Shown here piece by piece: positions 12,859 to 23,596 of a DNA stretch of 64,000 bases. The stretch comes from Actinomucor elegans. Its lineage: Eukaryota; Mucoromycota; Mucoromycetes; Mucorales; Mucoraceae. The stretch is from NCBI GenBank assembly GCA_026027325.1, contig JAMSLZ010000009.1, forward strand, positions 1,240,001-1,304,000. Direction: 5' to 3'. How positions within the stretch are numbered: the first letter of the stretch is position 1; each line of letters opens with the position of its first letter. The translations under genes and the position numbers were made by a program. The notes beneath the pieces were generated by a model. It was given only the letters and a program-made list of their open reading frames with translations, was not told the DNA's origin and did no database searches.

Positions 12859-15623
12859 TTATTGTTGGATAATCTGAGGCTCTTCGCACATCAAGACACC
12901 TTCCTCTTTCATACTCACTGGTGCTACGGGATTCACAGGCGTAGTTGGGGCGCCAAAAGCGTTCCAAATTCTAGAATACACACTGGATCGCTTACTGCTG
13001 GTATTATAGTTGCTACTTGTCATAGAAGTCATGGAATTGGTTGAAGCATAACTATCTGTAGATAATCTTCTTTCACGAGGCGAGGTGGGTGTACTTACTC
13101 TATTGGCCAACATGGAAAGAGATGCAGTTGAGCTGCGTTTATTATTGTAGCAAGATGCACGTCGTTGTTGATGTAGCGAAGCCCGAGGACTAATGATACT
13201 GCAGCTGCTGCTCATACCCACTGTGGATTCGAATTCAGCCAGTTTTACCTTGGTTTCAGCCAAGTACTTTTCTAATTCACGACAACGTAGTTCACTTTCA
13301 ACAAACTTGGTTTTGTATTCATCATCGATTACAGGTTTATAACCTAATTGTAAAGTATGGCGTCTTGTTTCTTTGGTGAGTGGCTTTTTGGGGCTAGTGC
13401 TAGTAGTAGTAGTAGTAGTGTTAGTGGCAGTAGTAGTGGAGCCAAACAAAATGGAATGTGCTGCAAAGACTTCTTCTGAGAAGGTTCCTCGGGGCATAAA
13501 GAAGGCTTGCTTTTCTTGTTCCAACTCCTTTATACCTTGCTCCAATCGCTCAACATCCTTGACTAAATCCATTTTCTCCAACTGAAGCTCGGCCGCTGTC
13601 TTTTTGGCTACCATGGCCATGGCCAAAACTTGCTCTTGATCTTGATAGATTTGGTCACGTTCGGTTTGGACGTCTTCCAGTTCACTTTGCAGATAAATAA
13701 TCTTTTGTGCCATCGCAGTTTGCTCTTCTTGCATCGACTGCAATTGGCTCGTCAACTCTTCACAGTGGCTATAGAGTGTTTCATAGCGTTGATTCGTTTC
13801 AAAGTTTTGAAGCTTGACAGCGACTAATTCAGAAGTGACGTTTTGAAGAGCTGCATCAAGTTTCTTTTGGTTTTCATCCTCGTCTTCCAGTGGTTCTTCA
13901 TCCACAGTGATTTCTGAATCGGAAGAGATAAGTTTAGGGGCTAAAGCGCCAGCAATCAAAGCACCAAATTCGCCTGTATCACGCAACGAGGCTACAAAAG
14001 AGCTATATTGATCTTGTTGTTTGACGGGAGATACTTGCTCTTGTTGTTGTTGCTGATGTTGTTGTTGAGCGAGAGTAGGCATTGTATTTGCTTCAGAAGT
14101 GACGGTAGCGTTGGCCAACTTGACTTTGTATTTTTTGATGCATTTTTTCAATATGGCGTTGCGCTTGGCTAGCTTGGATTGAGCAGCTTCTTGATCCATC
14201 TCGTGCATTTTAAGGGACTTGTTTTCTTGTTTTAAAACAGCGTTTTCCTTTTCAAGTTGAGCCAATTTATCGTTCGTTTGCTGTTGCTTGTTAGTTTGGA
14301 AATGGAGAGCAAGTAATGCACGGTTGTTTTGCTCTTGTTGACTATGGATGCGTGTTGGTTGAAGCATGATGCTGACGGAGATAATATCGCATGCAAATAC
14401 ATCAGCTGCTGGACAGACTTTGTAGATCTTGTCTGAAGTGAGATAATGGAGAACTTGATCGTGTTCTGACATGGACAACAGTGATTTCTCATTCTTTTGT
14501 AAAAGTAACAAGGCTGCACGTGTTACAGTTTCGACTGTACCTTCTAAAAGAGCAATATCGTAGATACGCATCAAATGTTCAGAAGGTGCTGAACAAGCAA
14601 ATAAGGAAAGGTACCATTGAGTGGCGTAGAGGGAAGGATGAATAGACAAACGATTGAAATGAGCATCGAGTTGAGGACATGTCTTGGAAAGCAACATTTG
14701 AAATTGGTGCAGGCTATCTTGAAGGCCCTCCATATTGAGTTTAAACAAAGCGCGCATATCGTAGGTTTCTAGTAGCCTAATCAATACTCGAGTCAGCATG
14801 TGGAAGGTTTTTGTATCTATATAAACTCACCTGACAAATACACCAAACGCTTCGTTTTCTGGCATCTGTCAAAATAAAAGATGAATCACTCTATTCTTTT
14901 CGTCACTATCAGTTACTTACTGTTGACAAGATAGTAGAAACAATGTAAGCCATGCCGGGACAGTAACCAACACGAGTATCATAGACACTATAGGCTTTGA
15001 GGATACGTGCTACAGTCTCTTTATCATTGAATTGTTGGCTATCTTGATCGATCATGACAGCATAGGCACTGGTTTCTTGAAGTAACTGTGTGTATAAGAT
15101 AGAAAGATGACTAGGGGCCGCCACCAAGGATTGCCAAAGGATGCCACGCGAGACAGAAGGAAAGCCTTCCTTTGAAAGGGCTTTTTCGAGCAGTTTCACG
15201 CGTTCCTGGACTAGAGTTGCATTTTGGACAAAAGAATTTACCCAGGCGGGAGTCGATTGTGGTGTAACAATGGCTGTGTTGGTATTATGGATTGATGTCT
15301 TTTGCTTCTCAAGACATTGGGTGATATAGTGATCAGAAATCTAGGACAGGGTTAGATAAAATATTAGGAGAATAGGAGACAACACAACTTACTTTTGCTT
15401 TTGTTGAAAGTGTCAGTGATGCAGGGATAGCATTATTGCGTCTCTGGGCCAGTGTAAGTGAAGTTGATTTTTCTGGCTGTACGAGTTGAGTTTGTGGTCG
15501 ATTCTCTGCTGATTTGGAAGGTGAAAGGTGCAACGTCATAGATTGCGGCGGTTGTTGTTGGATCATTTCGAGTTTTTCCAATACTTGTGGTGTTAACAAC
15601 AGATGTTGAATAGAAGTAGCCAT
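12859..15623 (-). CDS. TBC-domain (Rab-GAP-like) coiled-coil protein
   Basis: Four exons (15393-15623, 14921-15340, 14831-14865, 12859-14776) with 52-, 55- and 54-nt introns encode 867 residues. The TBC domain covers about residues 136-335: GFPSVSRGILW, then LKAYSVYDTRVGYCPGMAYI, then MPENEAFGVFVRLLETYD formed across the 35-nt third exon, then MEGLQDSLHQF. The layout resembles Gyp5/EVI5-type Rab GTPase-activating proteins: TBC, then long coiled coils (roughly 415-480 and 550-690), then a Ser-rich tail. The family normally uses an arginine finger (IxxDxxR) and a glutamine finger (YxQ). Here the sites read IDQDSQQ (Gln180) and YCP (Pro205), so both catalytic residues are missing. A scaffold or Rab-binding role in membrane traffic is therefore more likely than GAP activity. 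It is the most downstream of three tandem minus-strand genes. Confidence 0.9.
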
Positions 15624-16135
15624 TAAATAATAATATCAATAAAATAAAAAATAAAAAAAAAGAAAAAAGGAAGAAAGGTTAATCTAAAGAAGAGAGATTG
15701 AAATATATATATAAGCTTTGTATCACAGTATGACAGCAATAAAAGTGAAAAGAAAGAAGGAAAAGAGCATCTTGAATACAAGCTTTTTTATATCAAGCTT
15801 TGATCTTGATCAAGCGGCAAAAATCAGATGATAGCATGCACTCCTATAGTATGTATGTAACTAATAGGAGGAGTATATCAACTTCTTTGTATTCCTACTA
15901 TAATGACTCGGGCAATCCAACGTAACACATCTTTTTTATTGGGATTAACAAAATTTTTTTTCCCTTCCTTTACTCATATTACAACTGATGATGGACGCGT
16001 AACTGAACTAAAGTTACAGATTTGTTTATTACTGAAGTGTATGCAGCTCTCAGAACCTTACTTATTAAGACTCAGCATTATACATGCTCTACAAACTCTT
16101 CTTTATTATAATATAAAACGATTGATTTGTGTTCC
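15624..16135. other. Intergenic region between velvet and TBC genes
   Basis: About 510 bases, AT-rich, with purine-rich leader sequence upstream of the TBC start codon. A short plus-strand frame at 15903-16139 has no recognisable content. The region should hold the TBC promoter and the velvet 3' end; no distinct motif is assigned. Confidence 0.5.
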
Positions 16136-17198
16136 TTAATCCGACTTTCTCGCGCGAACTAGATATAGAAAGGTTAATCTTATTAGTATACCAACTGCAT
16201 TATCTATAATTACCATCGTTACGGATAGGTATCTTTAAGCCTTGTTTCGCAAAAGCCTTCGAAAGCTCAGTAGATTCTATATAAACACGTTAGTACATTG
16301 TTCAACCTCTCACAATTATTTGCTACCTGTCATTCCTGGAAACTATATAATGCAGTATTAGACAAGTGCACTATTTCATTTCATTTATTTTATTTTACCT
16401 TTTTTGCTGAATACACAGTGAATGGATCAGAAAAGACTTGAGCTACAATCTTTGATTTGGCATTCTCTTGGAAATCGGAACTAGTAGATATTAAACGTCT
16501 GTAAAGTAAATAATAAAAAAAAAAAACTTACTTGACTAATTTCATTAAGCTAAAGCGCAATGTGTAACGTCCTTCGGTACGGATACTCAAGTCTGGAAAA
16601 GCAAAATAAAGACCTTGCTCGCCTTCAGGGTTCTTTAGTAAACTAGGCGAGCTAACCAAAGAACCCATCAAGACTCGCGTACATTTCGGTGGATTCGAAA
16701 TGATATTCCGTTCTTCTGAACGATCATCCGACCATAAAGTAACATGAAGTACAAAAAATGGTATCTGTAGCATTCTACGATTGGTTTAACATATGTTACA
16801 TTAAAAAAAAAGGACTTATACATACTGCACGTCTACAGGTGTATCCTGGCCTTGCTGCTTTACTATTAATTGAACAATAGGTGGTGGATCGATAGGTCTT
16901 CTATCTTTCTCTCCAAATCCACACATACGAGCATGAAGAGGCTGTTGACAAACCACCAGTTCGTATGTTCTTTTAAAAAGCTTTTCGGTTTTAATGTTCT
17001 GCTCATTTATTACATTGTTTATTCAAACCTCTTTTCACGTTCATCTAATCCTATGGATCTGTACAATACATTATTGTTGGTGTATTCTTCCTTTATAGTT
17101 GTATTATCCGAACTACTATAGAACCTATTCTCAGCTGGAGGCTGTTGGTAGTCATAAGCAGGCTGTACATTGTTGAAATTCTGTTGATCTCGGTTCAT
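16136..17198 (-). CDS. Velvet-domain transcription regulator
   Basis: Seven exons on the minus strand (17029-17198, 16822-16969, 16532-16764, 16399-16498, 16327-16342, 16214-16276, 16136-16158) encode 250 residues, all in phase. The velvet domain spans about residues 58-245: YELVVCQQPLHARMCGFGEK, RRPIDPPPIVQL, PDLSIRTEGRYTLRFSL, SDPFTVYSAKKFPGMTEST and AFAKQGLKIPIRND. Velvet proteins are fungal nuclear regulators with an NF-kappaB-like DNA-binding fold that control development and secondary metabolism, usually as homo- or heterodimers. The protein is little more than the domain plus a Gln/Asn/Tyr-rich N-terminus. The start at 17198 is the first ATG. Unusual features are a 33-nt intron (16499-16531) and coding exons of 16 and 23 nt. 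The VeA/VelB/VosA subclass cannot be settled by eye. Confidence 0.92.
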
Positions 17199-17337
17199 TT
17201 TCGAGAAAAAGGTGTACAAAGGTATAGGAGGTTGAAAAAAGTTCTAAAAAGACCAGCATGTAATTAAACACCCACTGTGTGTTTGTGATAAAATTTTTTC
17301 GGCTAAAAAAAACGCGTCTATACTTTTTTTATTATTG

Positions 17338-18384
17338 TTATTCAGGCTTGCCAATTAAGCCTCTACCCCAGTTTTGAATTACTCTAGAACATTGCTCTCT
17401 AATATGATTTGATTTTGCACTATTCCACAGGCCCATCGCATCCAACTGTCTACCGTGATAGACGCACTGTTCCCAGTAAAACTTGGCATACAGTCTCTTT
17501 TCAATGACAGTCTATTTTATCGCTTAATTATAAAAGAGCCAATCATACAACATAACACACATTCACACTTACATCTAAATCTGATATGGCGGTCTTTTGA
17601 TTGCTTGGCTTCTGAACCGCAAAATCATTGGGCAAAACCATAAAGTTGTTACCTGCTAAATAACTAGATAGCAAACAAGCTGACTTCTTGTCTACAAAGC
17701 GTTCAGAACACCTATATAACACAGTTTAGGACAATGATCAAGTTTAGATGACCCATCTTTTTTTCTTCTTCTTTTTACCATGACTGAACAGTTTTGCTTT
17801 CAATGACAATAGGCTCATACTCCATGGTATATTGAGTTACAGGATAGAGATCATTGGCCTTTTTCCAAGTTTCAAATTCAGTTGGACCTTGATTCATCTC
17901 GAAATGAACATCATACAATCCCAAAACCTTTTCATTTTCAACCAAGCCCACCACTTCTTTCTTCGTTTGAGGTAGCTCAAGTTGACCTACTATATCATTG
18001 CGGTATTTAAACATAGGCAATACAAGCATATCACCTCTTGTCATTAATTCTGTATATTGCGTACGATGCTTCAACAAGGTTTCACGCAAGTTGGTAGCAA
18101 TCACTGTCTGAATAGGCATATCCGAAACATGATTGGATCTAGCATATATACGGGCCAAGTTGCGTTCTACGTTCAATGGCACCAAGATGGAAGCTGTCTT
18201 TTCAATACCGTTGGGTGTTTCTACCAAGTGAACATCGACATGATTGTATAATGCGGGTATCGATTTATATTCAGCTTGTATATTGCGTAATTGGGTCTTG
18301 TCCAACTTGGATATATGTAAAGTAGTAGAAATGGGGCCTATGCAAGTTTGTAAATCGTTTGTTATTTCGTACATACATGTTGCA

Positions 18385-18415
<31 letters not shown>

Positions 18416-18979
18416 TACCTTGCCAATTCTCAGCCAAATGAACCAGCTCTTTCCAGCTTGTAGGTGTGGTGGTGGTGATAAAGGTTACATCGTCTGGATG
18501 TGGCACCTCGGATGCTTTTTGCCAGTAAGGCTGTACATACTTAAGTGAGTCGTAATGGCCCTTTGAAAACAACTTGCTCATCTTTAATCCATGCGACATG
18601 TTACTGATTAAAGAATAGGGCTCCTCTAATATTACATGTTAGATTTACGCGCCTCATCACCTATAAAAGTTTTACCTGGATCGTAAGTACGTTGATAAGT
18701 CCATGTATCCAATGATCGAAAGGCAGACGATCCTTTGATAAACAACCAAGAAGAGAAATGAGCTGCTGTCAAAAGCACGGAAAATACAATGTAAACCACC
18801 ACAAGTAGTCGAAACCAACGCGATTTTAGCACAGGCTGTGATTGCTGCTTTGAAGTTTGTGTTTGAGGAAGTAGACTGTTGTTTGGTGATAGAAACTGAT
18901 CAAACCAATGATTCATTCTGTTGACACTACTACCCAAAGTCATTTTTTCATATCGACCTTTTGAAGTTGTACTTTCCAT
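17338..18979 (-). CDS. LARGE/GT49-like type II membrane glycosyltransferase homologue
   Basis: Five exons (18676-18979, 18419-18625, 17779-18337, 17573-17711, 17338-17511) encode 460 residues. A ~54-residue cytosolic tail precedes one transmembrane anchor (about 55-77), then a lumenal domain, the layout of a Golgi glycosyltransferase. Family features of LARGE/B4GAT1-type GT49 proteins are DDVTFITTTTPTSWKELVHL, NWQGPISTTLHI, LVPLNVERNLAR, then NQGPTEFETWKKAN and a C-terminal SERFVDKKSA segment. In the family the NxxRNxAR segment is followed by a DxD metal-binding motif. Here the aligned residues are Pro245-Ile246-Gln247, so the motif is missing and transferase activity is doubtful. Exon 5 ends in KRLYAKFYWEQC..., a plausible family C-terminus. 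The gene lies 139 bases upstream of the velvet gene on the same strand. The second intron (81 nt) carries a 27-base sense poly(A). Confidence 0.83.
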
Positions 18980-20679
18980 GGCGAACTATAGATAGATAAA
19001 GAAAGAAAAAAAAGAAAAAGGAAAGTGGGGAGCCCACTAGAGCTAATTAAAAAATAATAGGAGATCCGTCGAGTAGTACAGGACGATGTTCGAGACAGGT
19101 TGTAAATGAGACAAGTCCATCCTGTTTATTGGTTGTTTTCACAGCGAATGCCGAGACAGTTTGGTAGAACCTTTTGAAACGCAAAGTAACTTATTTAGAG
19201 AGGAATTTGCCTTGTAACTTCAGATGACACTGACCCACACTCCTGAAATTTAATCTACTCGAAAGAGCGCAGTCTGTTCTATATTTTCCCCGAGAATAGT
19301 ATGGTTACCTTGGTCTATTGTTGAACAGGACGCGAGCTTATAATTGCAATAGGCTATCCCAGGCCTAATACTTACAATTTCCGCCCAATCTCCTATTTAA
19401 CACATAGATCAATCTCTAAAATCTGATATTTCCAGTATATGATACTCAAAGCCAATTACTTCAAAAAAGAAAAGCATACAGTTTATTTTATTCGATAATC
19501 ACCAATCTATCTTAATTGATGGATGAGGTATAAATGGATTTGTAATTTGATGTATATTTTATTTAAAGCTCCGATTATGGTATCGTAAATTTACATTAAT
19601 TACTTTCTAGTACTTGTCAATGATATTTTATAACAATGAAGCTAGTTTATTTAAAAGAATACACTTAAATTTACATTTGATCTAAAAACCATTGATTTAT
19701 CTCGCTTCAGTGTCGAGATAGAGGTAATCGTGTGACCACAAGGATTATCGAATGCAAAGTCCGATAGTCAACACTCACTATTTCAACTTTTAGCGTAAAT
19801 CTACACTTGAAAACCTAAAACAACGAAATCTAACAAAGAGCATTATAGAACTACATATATGAGAGGTAAATTTTAATTATTAATATTTTACTTGAGGGTA
19901 GATTGCTACAAAGTTTTTAAGGGCCAGATCAAACTTGCTCAAGTCAAGTTTCTTAAGATTGCAAGTTGTTTGTTCCAATTTCAGACAGCTACTCGCTCCA
20001 AAACTTGATAGCGGCGGCACCTCGTTTTTTACAAATTCCGTAATTTTAGCGCCATGTGGATATATATTACAACAAGGCGGGCCAGACTCCCGAGTCTATT
20101 GCTATTTTTTTTTGTGTATAGTTGCATGAGCCCGGTGCGTCTTGATGAAAATAGACACTTGCTTCTTAGATTCATGGATCAGGAGTACATCAGTTCAAAC
20201 GTAACCCAGCCACCATCAATGACTGTGTAACTCGTGGCACGACTGAGTAAGCTATAGTGGTAATGAGTTTACATATAAAAAACCTCCTGCAGGGCGGTCG
20301 TTATTTCGTTCTGGACAACTTGGTTTGATTATGAAAGCATCATCATTTAGCTCCAACAACTCCTTCTTGCAGAGCGCGTAAGAGGTCGAACCAAAAGAAA
20401 GATGCAATTGAATTTTTGTTTGTCTTGATCGAATGCAGCTGCTTTACTGTCCAAGATAATCCCCGACCTTCCTCTGATACCAGTATAAAAACATGATGCT
20501 TTCCATTATGTTGATAATAATATAATGGTCTTGGTAGATATCGTCTTGTTGAGTTTATTCCAAATTCTATGTACGACTTGTCTTACCACCACCAACCCTC
20601 TTGGCAGTCGTAAAATCGGGAACTAGGGCTTTTTTTTTTTTTTTTTTTCTGTTTTCTTCTTTTTCCTTTATCCTTTTAA
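18980..20679. other. Gene-free spacer
   Basis: No gene is supported in 1.7 kb. A frame at 19935-20129 on the plus strand looks protein-like in composition but has no start context, splice partners or family match I can defend, and may be a repeat relic. A T-run at about 20630-20648 precedes the CYSTM start codon. Confidence 0.5.
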
Positions 20680-21086
20680 ATGTCATATCCACCACATCCA
20701 CCACAGCAAGCATTATATGCCCCTCCAGGGTTTGAAAATCAACAGCAACAAGCACACTATCCACCCCCACAACAGCAATACCAAGGATATCCACCACCGC
20801 CGCCACAGCAACAACAACAAGGATATTATCAACCACAGTAAATAACAATGACATATTGATAATTAAAATTTACGACTAATTTGTATGTTTAGGCCACCAC
20901 CACAGCAGGTATATGTTCAACAAGCACCACCACAAAAGCAAGACGATGGAGGATGTTGTTGTGCTTGGTAAAAAAAAAAAAAAAAAAGTTATAATGCTTT
21001 GTAAAGAAAAACTGACGACTTTTTTTTTAAATAATAGCCTTACTGGTTTACTTTGCTGTTGTTTAATGGATGAGATTATGGACTAG
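20680..21086 (+). CDS. Small CYSTM-type Pro/Gln/Cys-rich tail protein
   Basis: Three exons, 20680-20837, 20893-20967 and 21038-21086, encode 93 residues; both introns (55 and 70 nt) are phase 2 and restore frame. The N-terminal two thirds is Pro/Gln/Tyr-rich (repeated YPPPPPQQ-like blocks). The C-terminus, DDGGCCCACLTGLLCCCLMDEIMD read in two halves around the second splice site, is the cysteine-rich transmembrane module (CYSTM) pattern: cysteine clusters in a short hydrophobic helix, ending just before an acidic tail. CYSTM proteins are small, palmitoylated or membrane-associated proteins linked to stress tolerance in eukaryotes. Membrane attachment is inferred from this pattern. The second intron begins GT followed by an 18-base A-run. 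Confidence 0.85.
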
Positions 21087-21192
21087 ATATATAGATAAAA
21101 GAGCTATTTAATTCTTGAATGTAATGCAATAAAATCAAAGAAAGAAATATCCTTTCTGTTCGGTCTTATAGTGCCTAGCCTACGGTTTTTGA

Positions 21193-21488
21193 TTATGGAT
21201 AAACTCTAGCCATCACATTTTTGATAACAATTCGGTAATTTTGAGAATCGAGATGAACGTTGATAATTGGATTTGTAGACACGTCAACCTGTGATTTTAA
21301 TGGAATGATTAATCCGAAAACCAAAGACTTAAATCACCTTTTGAGTTTGTTCCCCACTAGCAGCTATAATGTCTAATCTGTATTTCTCTCCCTTGTTTTG
21401 TCTAGTCAGATACGGAATCATGCTTTCCCAGGAATTTTTTTTTCTATCAAGTAGCCAGTATTTTTGATATTTCACTCCTGGAGAGGAC
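21193..21488 (-). CDS. Possible 3' part of a small spliced gene (or gene relic)
   Basis: Two minus-strand blocks, 21338-21488 and 21193-21288, are joined by a plausible 49-nt intron (GTGATT...CACAG, phase 0). They read SSPGVKYQKYWLLDRK..., then GEKYRLDIIAASGEQTQK, then VDVSTNPIINVHLDSQNY..., ending VYP and stop. Upstream, 21560-21650 reads MEDMPIHIFYYTNTVLK in a compatible frame, but I find no good donor to connect it: the only phase-matching GT, GTCAAT near 21594, is weak. I do not recognise the protein. It may be a real short gene with an unusual splice, or a decaying one. Confidence 0.35.
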
Positions 21489-22276
21489 CTGAATGATGAC
21501 TTTAATTAATGGTTTGCAATGATGATTGGTTTCGGCAATTAAATATCCAGAGCTTCAATCTCAGTTTTAGATACTAAATTTTCATCATTTATTGACTTCA
21601 ATACAGTATTGGTATAATAAAAGATATGAATAGGCATATCTTCCATTAGCAAAGTTTTTATATCGTTTAATTGTGGTTTGAATTATATAAGTTTATTCTC
21701 AGAATACCTAGCAATTAGGGTACAGTAAGTGATTCTTACAAGTCCCAACTCTATGTCAATAGATCTGATCTTTTATATAAAGAAATTATATATCAAATAT
21801 ATTTGGATTTATATATATAATGCGATTATCTCAATTATGAAGCATCGTTTGACATGAGATTTGTGTAATTAAAGAAAAAAAAAAAACTTCATATTGATAG
21901 CGGAATCTAAACAGAAATTTCCTCTGTGCACCCTTTAGCTTTTTTTTCCTATACTTTTTGGGACGATTTTATTGGTTGGCTGTATACCAAACGTCTTACG
22001 TTCAATTATAATTGGATGTCGGAGATATAATTATAGAATAATTAAGTTTTCAGTACGGCGATTGGTCAAGAGAGTATAAGCTCCAGGGCGATCTTTCGAC
22101 GGTTTTTGACCAATCTGATCGTTACACTACCTGACACGTGATACAAAGTTTGTATAACTGGCTGGATCGTCACCTTAAAGCGTTAATCCTCAAAAAGGCG
22201 CTTTTTCCCCTATTTTTTCCCTCCAGATTATAAAAGAGATTACCCAAAGCCCATGCAATTGCTTTTAAACCCTTGA
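21489..22276. other. Spacer and promoter of the fucosyltransferase-like gene
   Basis: AT-rich. Apart from the possible upstream exon near 21560-21650 on the minus strand and the TATA element at 22229, nothing is supported. Confidence 0.5.
22229..22236 (+). promoter_or_regulatory. TATA box of the fucosyltransferase-like gene
   Basis: TATAAAAG lies 48 bases upstream of the ATG at 22277 and follows a pyrimidine-rich stretch, a short but typical fungal promoter-to-start spacing. Confidence 0.5.
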
Positions 22277-23596
22277 ATGTCTTTTCTATTACGAACTATC
22301 AAACTAAAAAGCTGGCTTGGACTTGTTATACTCTTTTCGATATCAGTTTACCTTGTTTCTATATGGAACACAACACCTTTACCGAAAAGACTAAAGCAGC
22401 ATTCCCAATTCCAACAAACTGTGCTTATTGCAAATAATAGCCAACAAAGAACTTTTGATCGACTCTCACCTGCTGATCAGCGACTACTGAACTCTGCTTT
22501 AGTGCATATTCGACTTGGTTATGTAGCGAATAAAACCCCACCTTATTCCACACCGCCTTTACTGATACTTTATAGTTGCAAAAAAGCGAATAGTCAATGC
22601 GGCGGCTTAGATAAACGAATGCTGGACATCGCCAACCACTATTACTTTTCGATGCTACAACAAGGTTCAGCATTTGCCTATAATATGACTATACCAGTCA
22701 AGTTTGAATGGTTTTTCGAGTCCTCGCCCGGTTACATGGCAATGAGTTCAGATCAAGCCAAATACTACCTAGAACGTGTTGAACAATCCAGTCAAATTAA
22801 GCATGAAAAGGCGCTTTCGAGGCTAGCATTGAGAAAGCGCCATTTTGCAGAACTTTATCGGTCCAAAGGCGTAACGATTGTGAGTACCTCAGCGTGGCAA
22901 GGCAGTTTCATGGATCTGCAATACAATCCATCCATGAAACCACTCGTGGATCAGTTTCGCTTGAACCACCTACGCAACAAATCGCATTGGTTCTGGCTTG
23001 TCAGCCGTTTATTGTTCAGCCGACCTTCTGCTCGTTTACACGAGTATTTGGAACCTTATCGCGAATTGATGGGAGGTAAAGTGGATATCAGTGAAAGTTT
23101 GTCGCCCTTGGATCCAGCCAGTAGTCGAGTGACGCGTGAATTTGCAGCAAAAGGATGGTTGCGTGTGGGCCTTCGCGTCACAAACGAAACCTGTGTAAGT
23201 TGTTTGTCGGCCCATGTAGCGCGTGTATGTCAGCAAGGAACGTCTTGTCATGTCTTTGTCAGTGTACCTCACCGAGCCTTGTTGAATCATGTGCGACAAG
23301 AGTTGAATCGACAGAATGGAGTGATGGCAGTGCATGCGGTAGCAGAAGGTTATGGGTTTGCGGATTTAAATCAAGCTTCAGAACATAGCTTTGATCATAG
23401 CATCTTTGATACCAATGAAGATCGATTGAAGCGAGATTATGCACGTACATTCATGGATTGGGTGATTTTGACTCGTATGGATTATTTGGTTGGTGAGCAT
23501 GGAGATGGATTCTTGAAAACAGCTGCTTGGGCTGCTCAAGTGCAGACAGATGTATCAGATCGTTCTTGCCAAATAGCACCAATGACTGATTGGTAG
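22277..23596 (+). CDS. Type II membrane protein, fucosyltransferase-like
   Basis: A single 439-codon exon. A short basic N-terminus is followed by one hydrophobic segment (about residues 14-31), suggesting a Golgi-type signal anchor, then a lumenal domain with several Asn-x-Thr/Ser sites. YSCKKANSQCGGLDKRMLDI near residue 95-115 resembles the CGGLxxRxxGI donor-binding segment of GT23/GT37/POFUT-type fucosyltransferases. The C-terminal DYLVGEHGDGFLKTAAWAAQ resembles their DxLVGxxSGFxxTAA segment. Together these suggest a nucleotide-sugar-dependent transferase fold, probably GDP-fucose-related, but the normal HxR motif is not clearly present, so the specific activity is inference. A poly(T)-rich 3' flank and AATAAA-like sequence follow the stop. 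Confidence 0.6.
   Translation: MSFLLRTIKLKSWLGLVILFSISVYLVSIWNTTPLPKRLKQHSQFQQTVLIANNSQQRTFDRLSPADQRLLNSALVHIRLGYVANKTPPYSTPPLLILYSCKKANSQCGGLDKRMLDIANHYYFSMLQQGSAFAYNMTIPVKFEWFFESSPGYMAMSSDQAKYYLERVEQSSQIKHEKALSRLALRKRHFAELYRSKGVTIVSTSAWQGSFMDLQYNPSMKPLVDQFRLNHLRNKSHWFWLVSRLLFSRPSARLHEYLEPYRELMGGKVDISESLSPLDPASSRVTREFAAKGWLRVGLRVTNETCVSCLSAHVARVCQQGTSCHVFVSVPHRALLNHVRQELNRQNGVMAVHAVAEGYGFADLNQASEHSFDHSIFDTNEDRLKRDYARTFMDWVILTRMDYLVGEHGDGFLKTAAWAAQVQTDVSDRSCQIAPMTDW

Noticed and set aside
19935..20129. 64-codon plus-strand frame
   Set aside because: It reads protein-like but has no start context, no intron partners and no confident family; possibly a repeat fragment.
20567..20854. Val-rich minus-strand frame
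   Set aside because: It is the antisense of the Pro/Gln-rich exon of the CYSTM gene.
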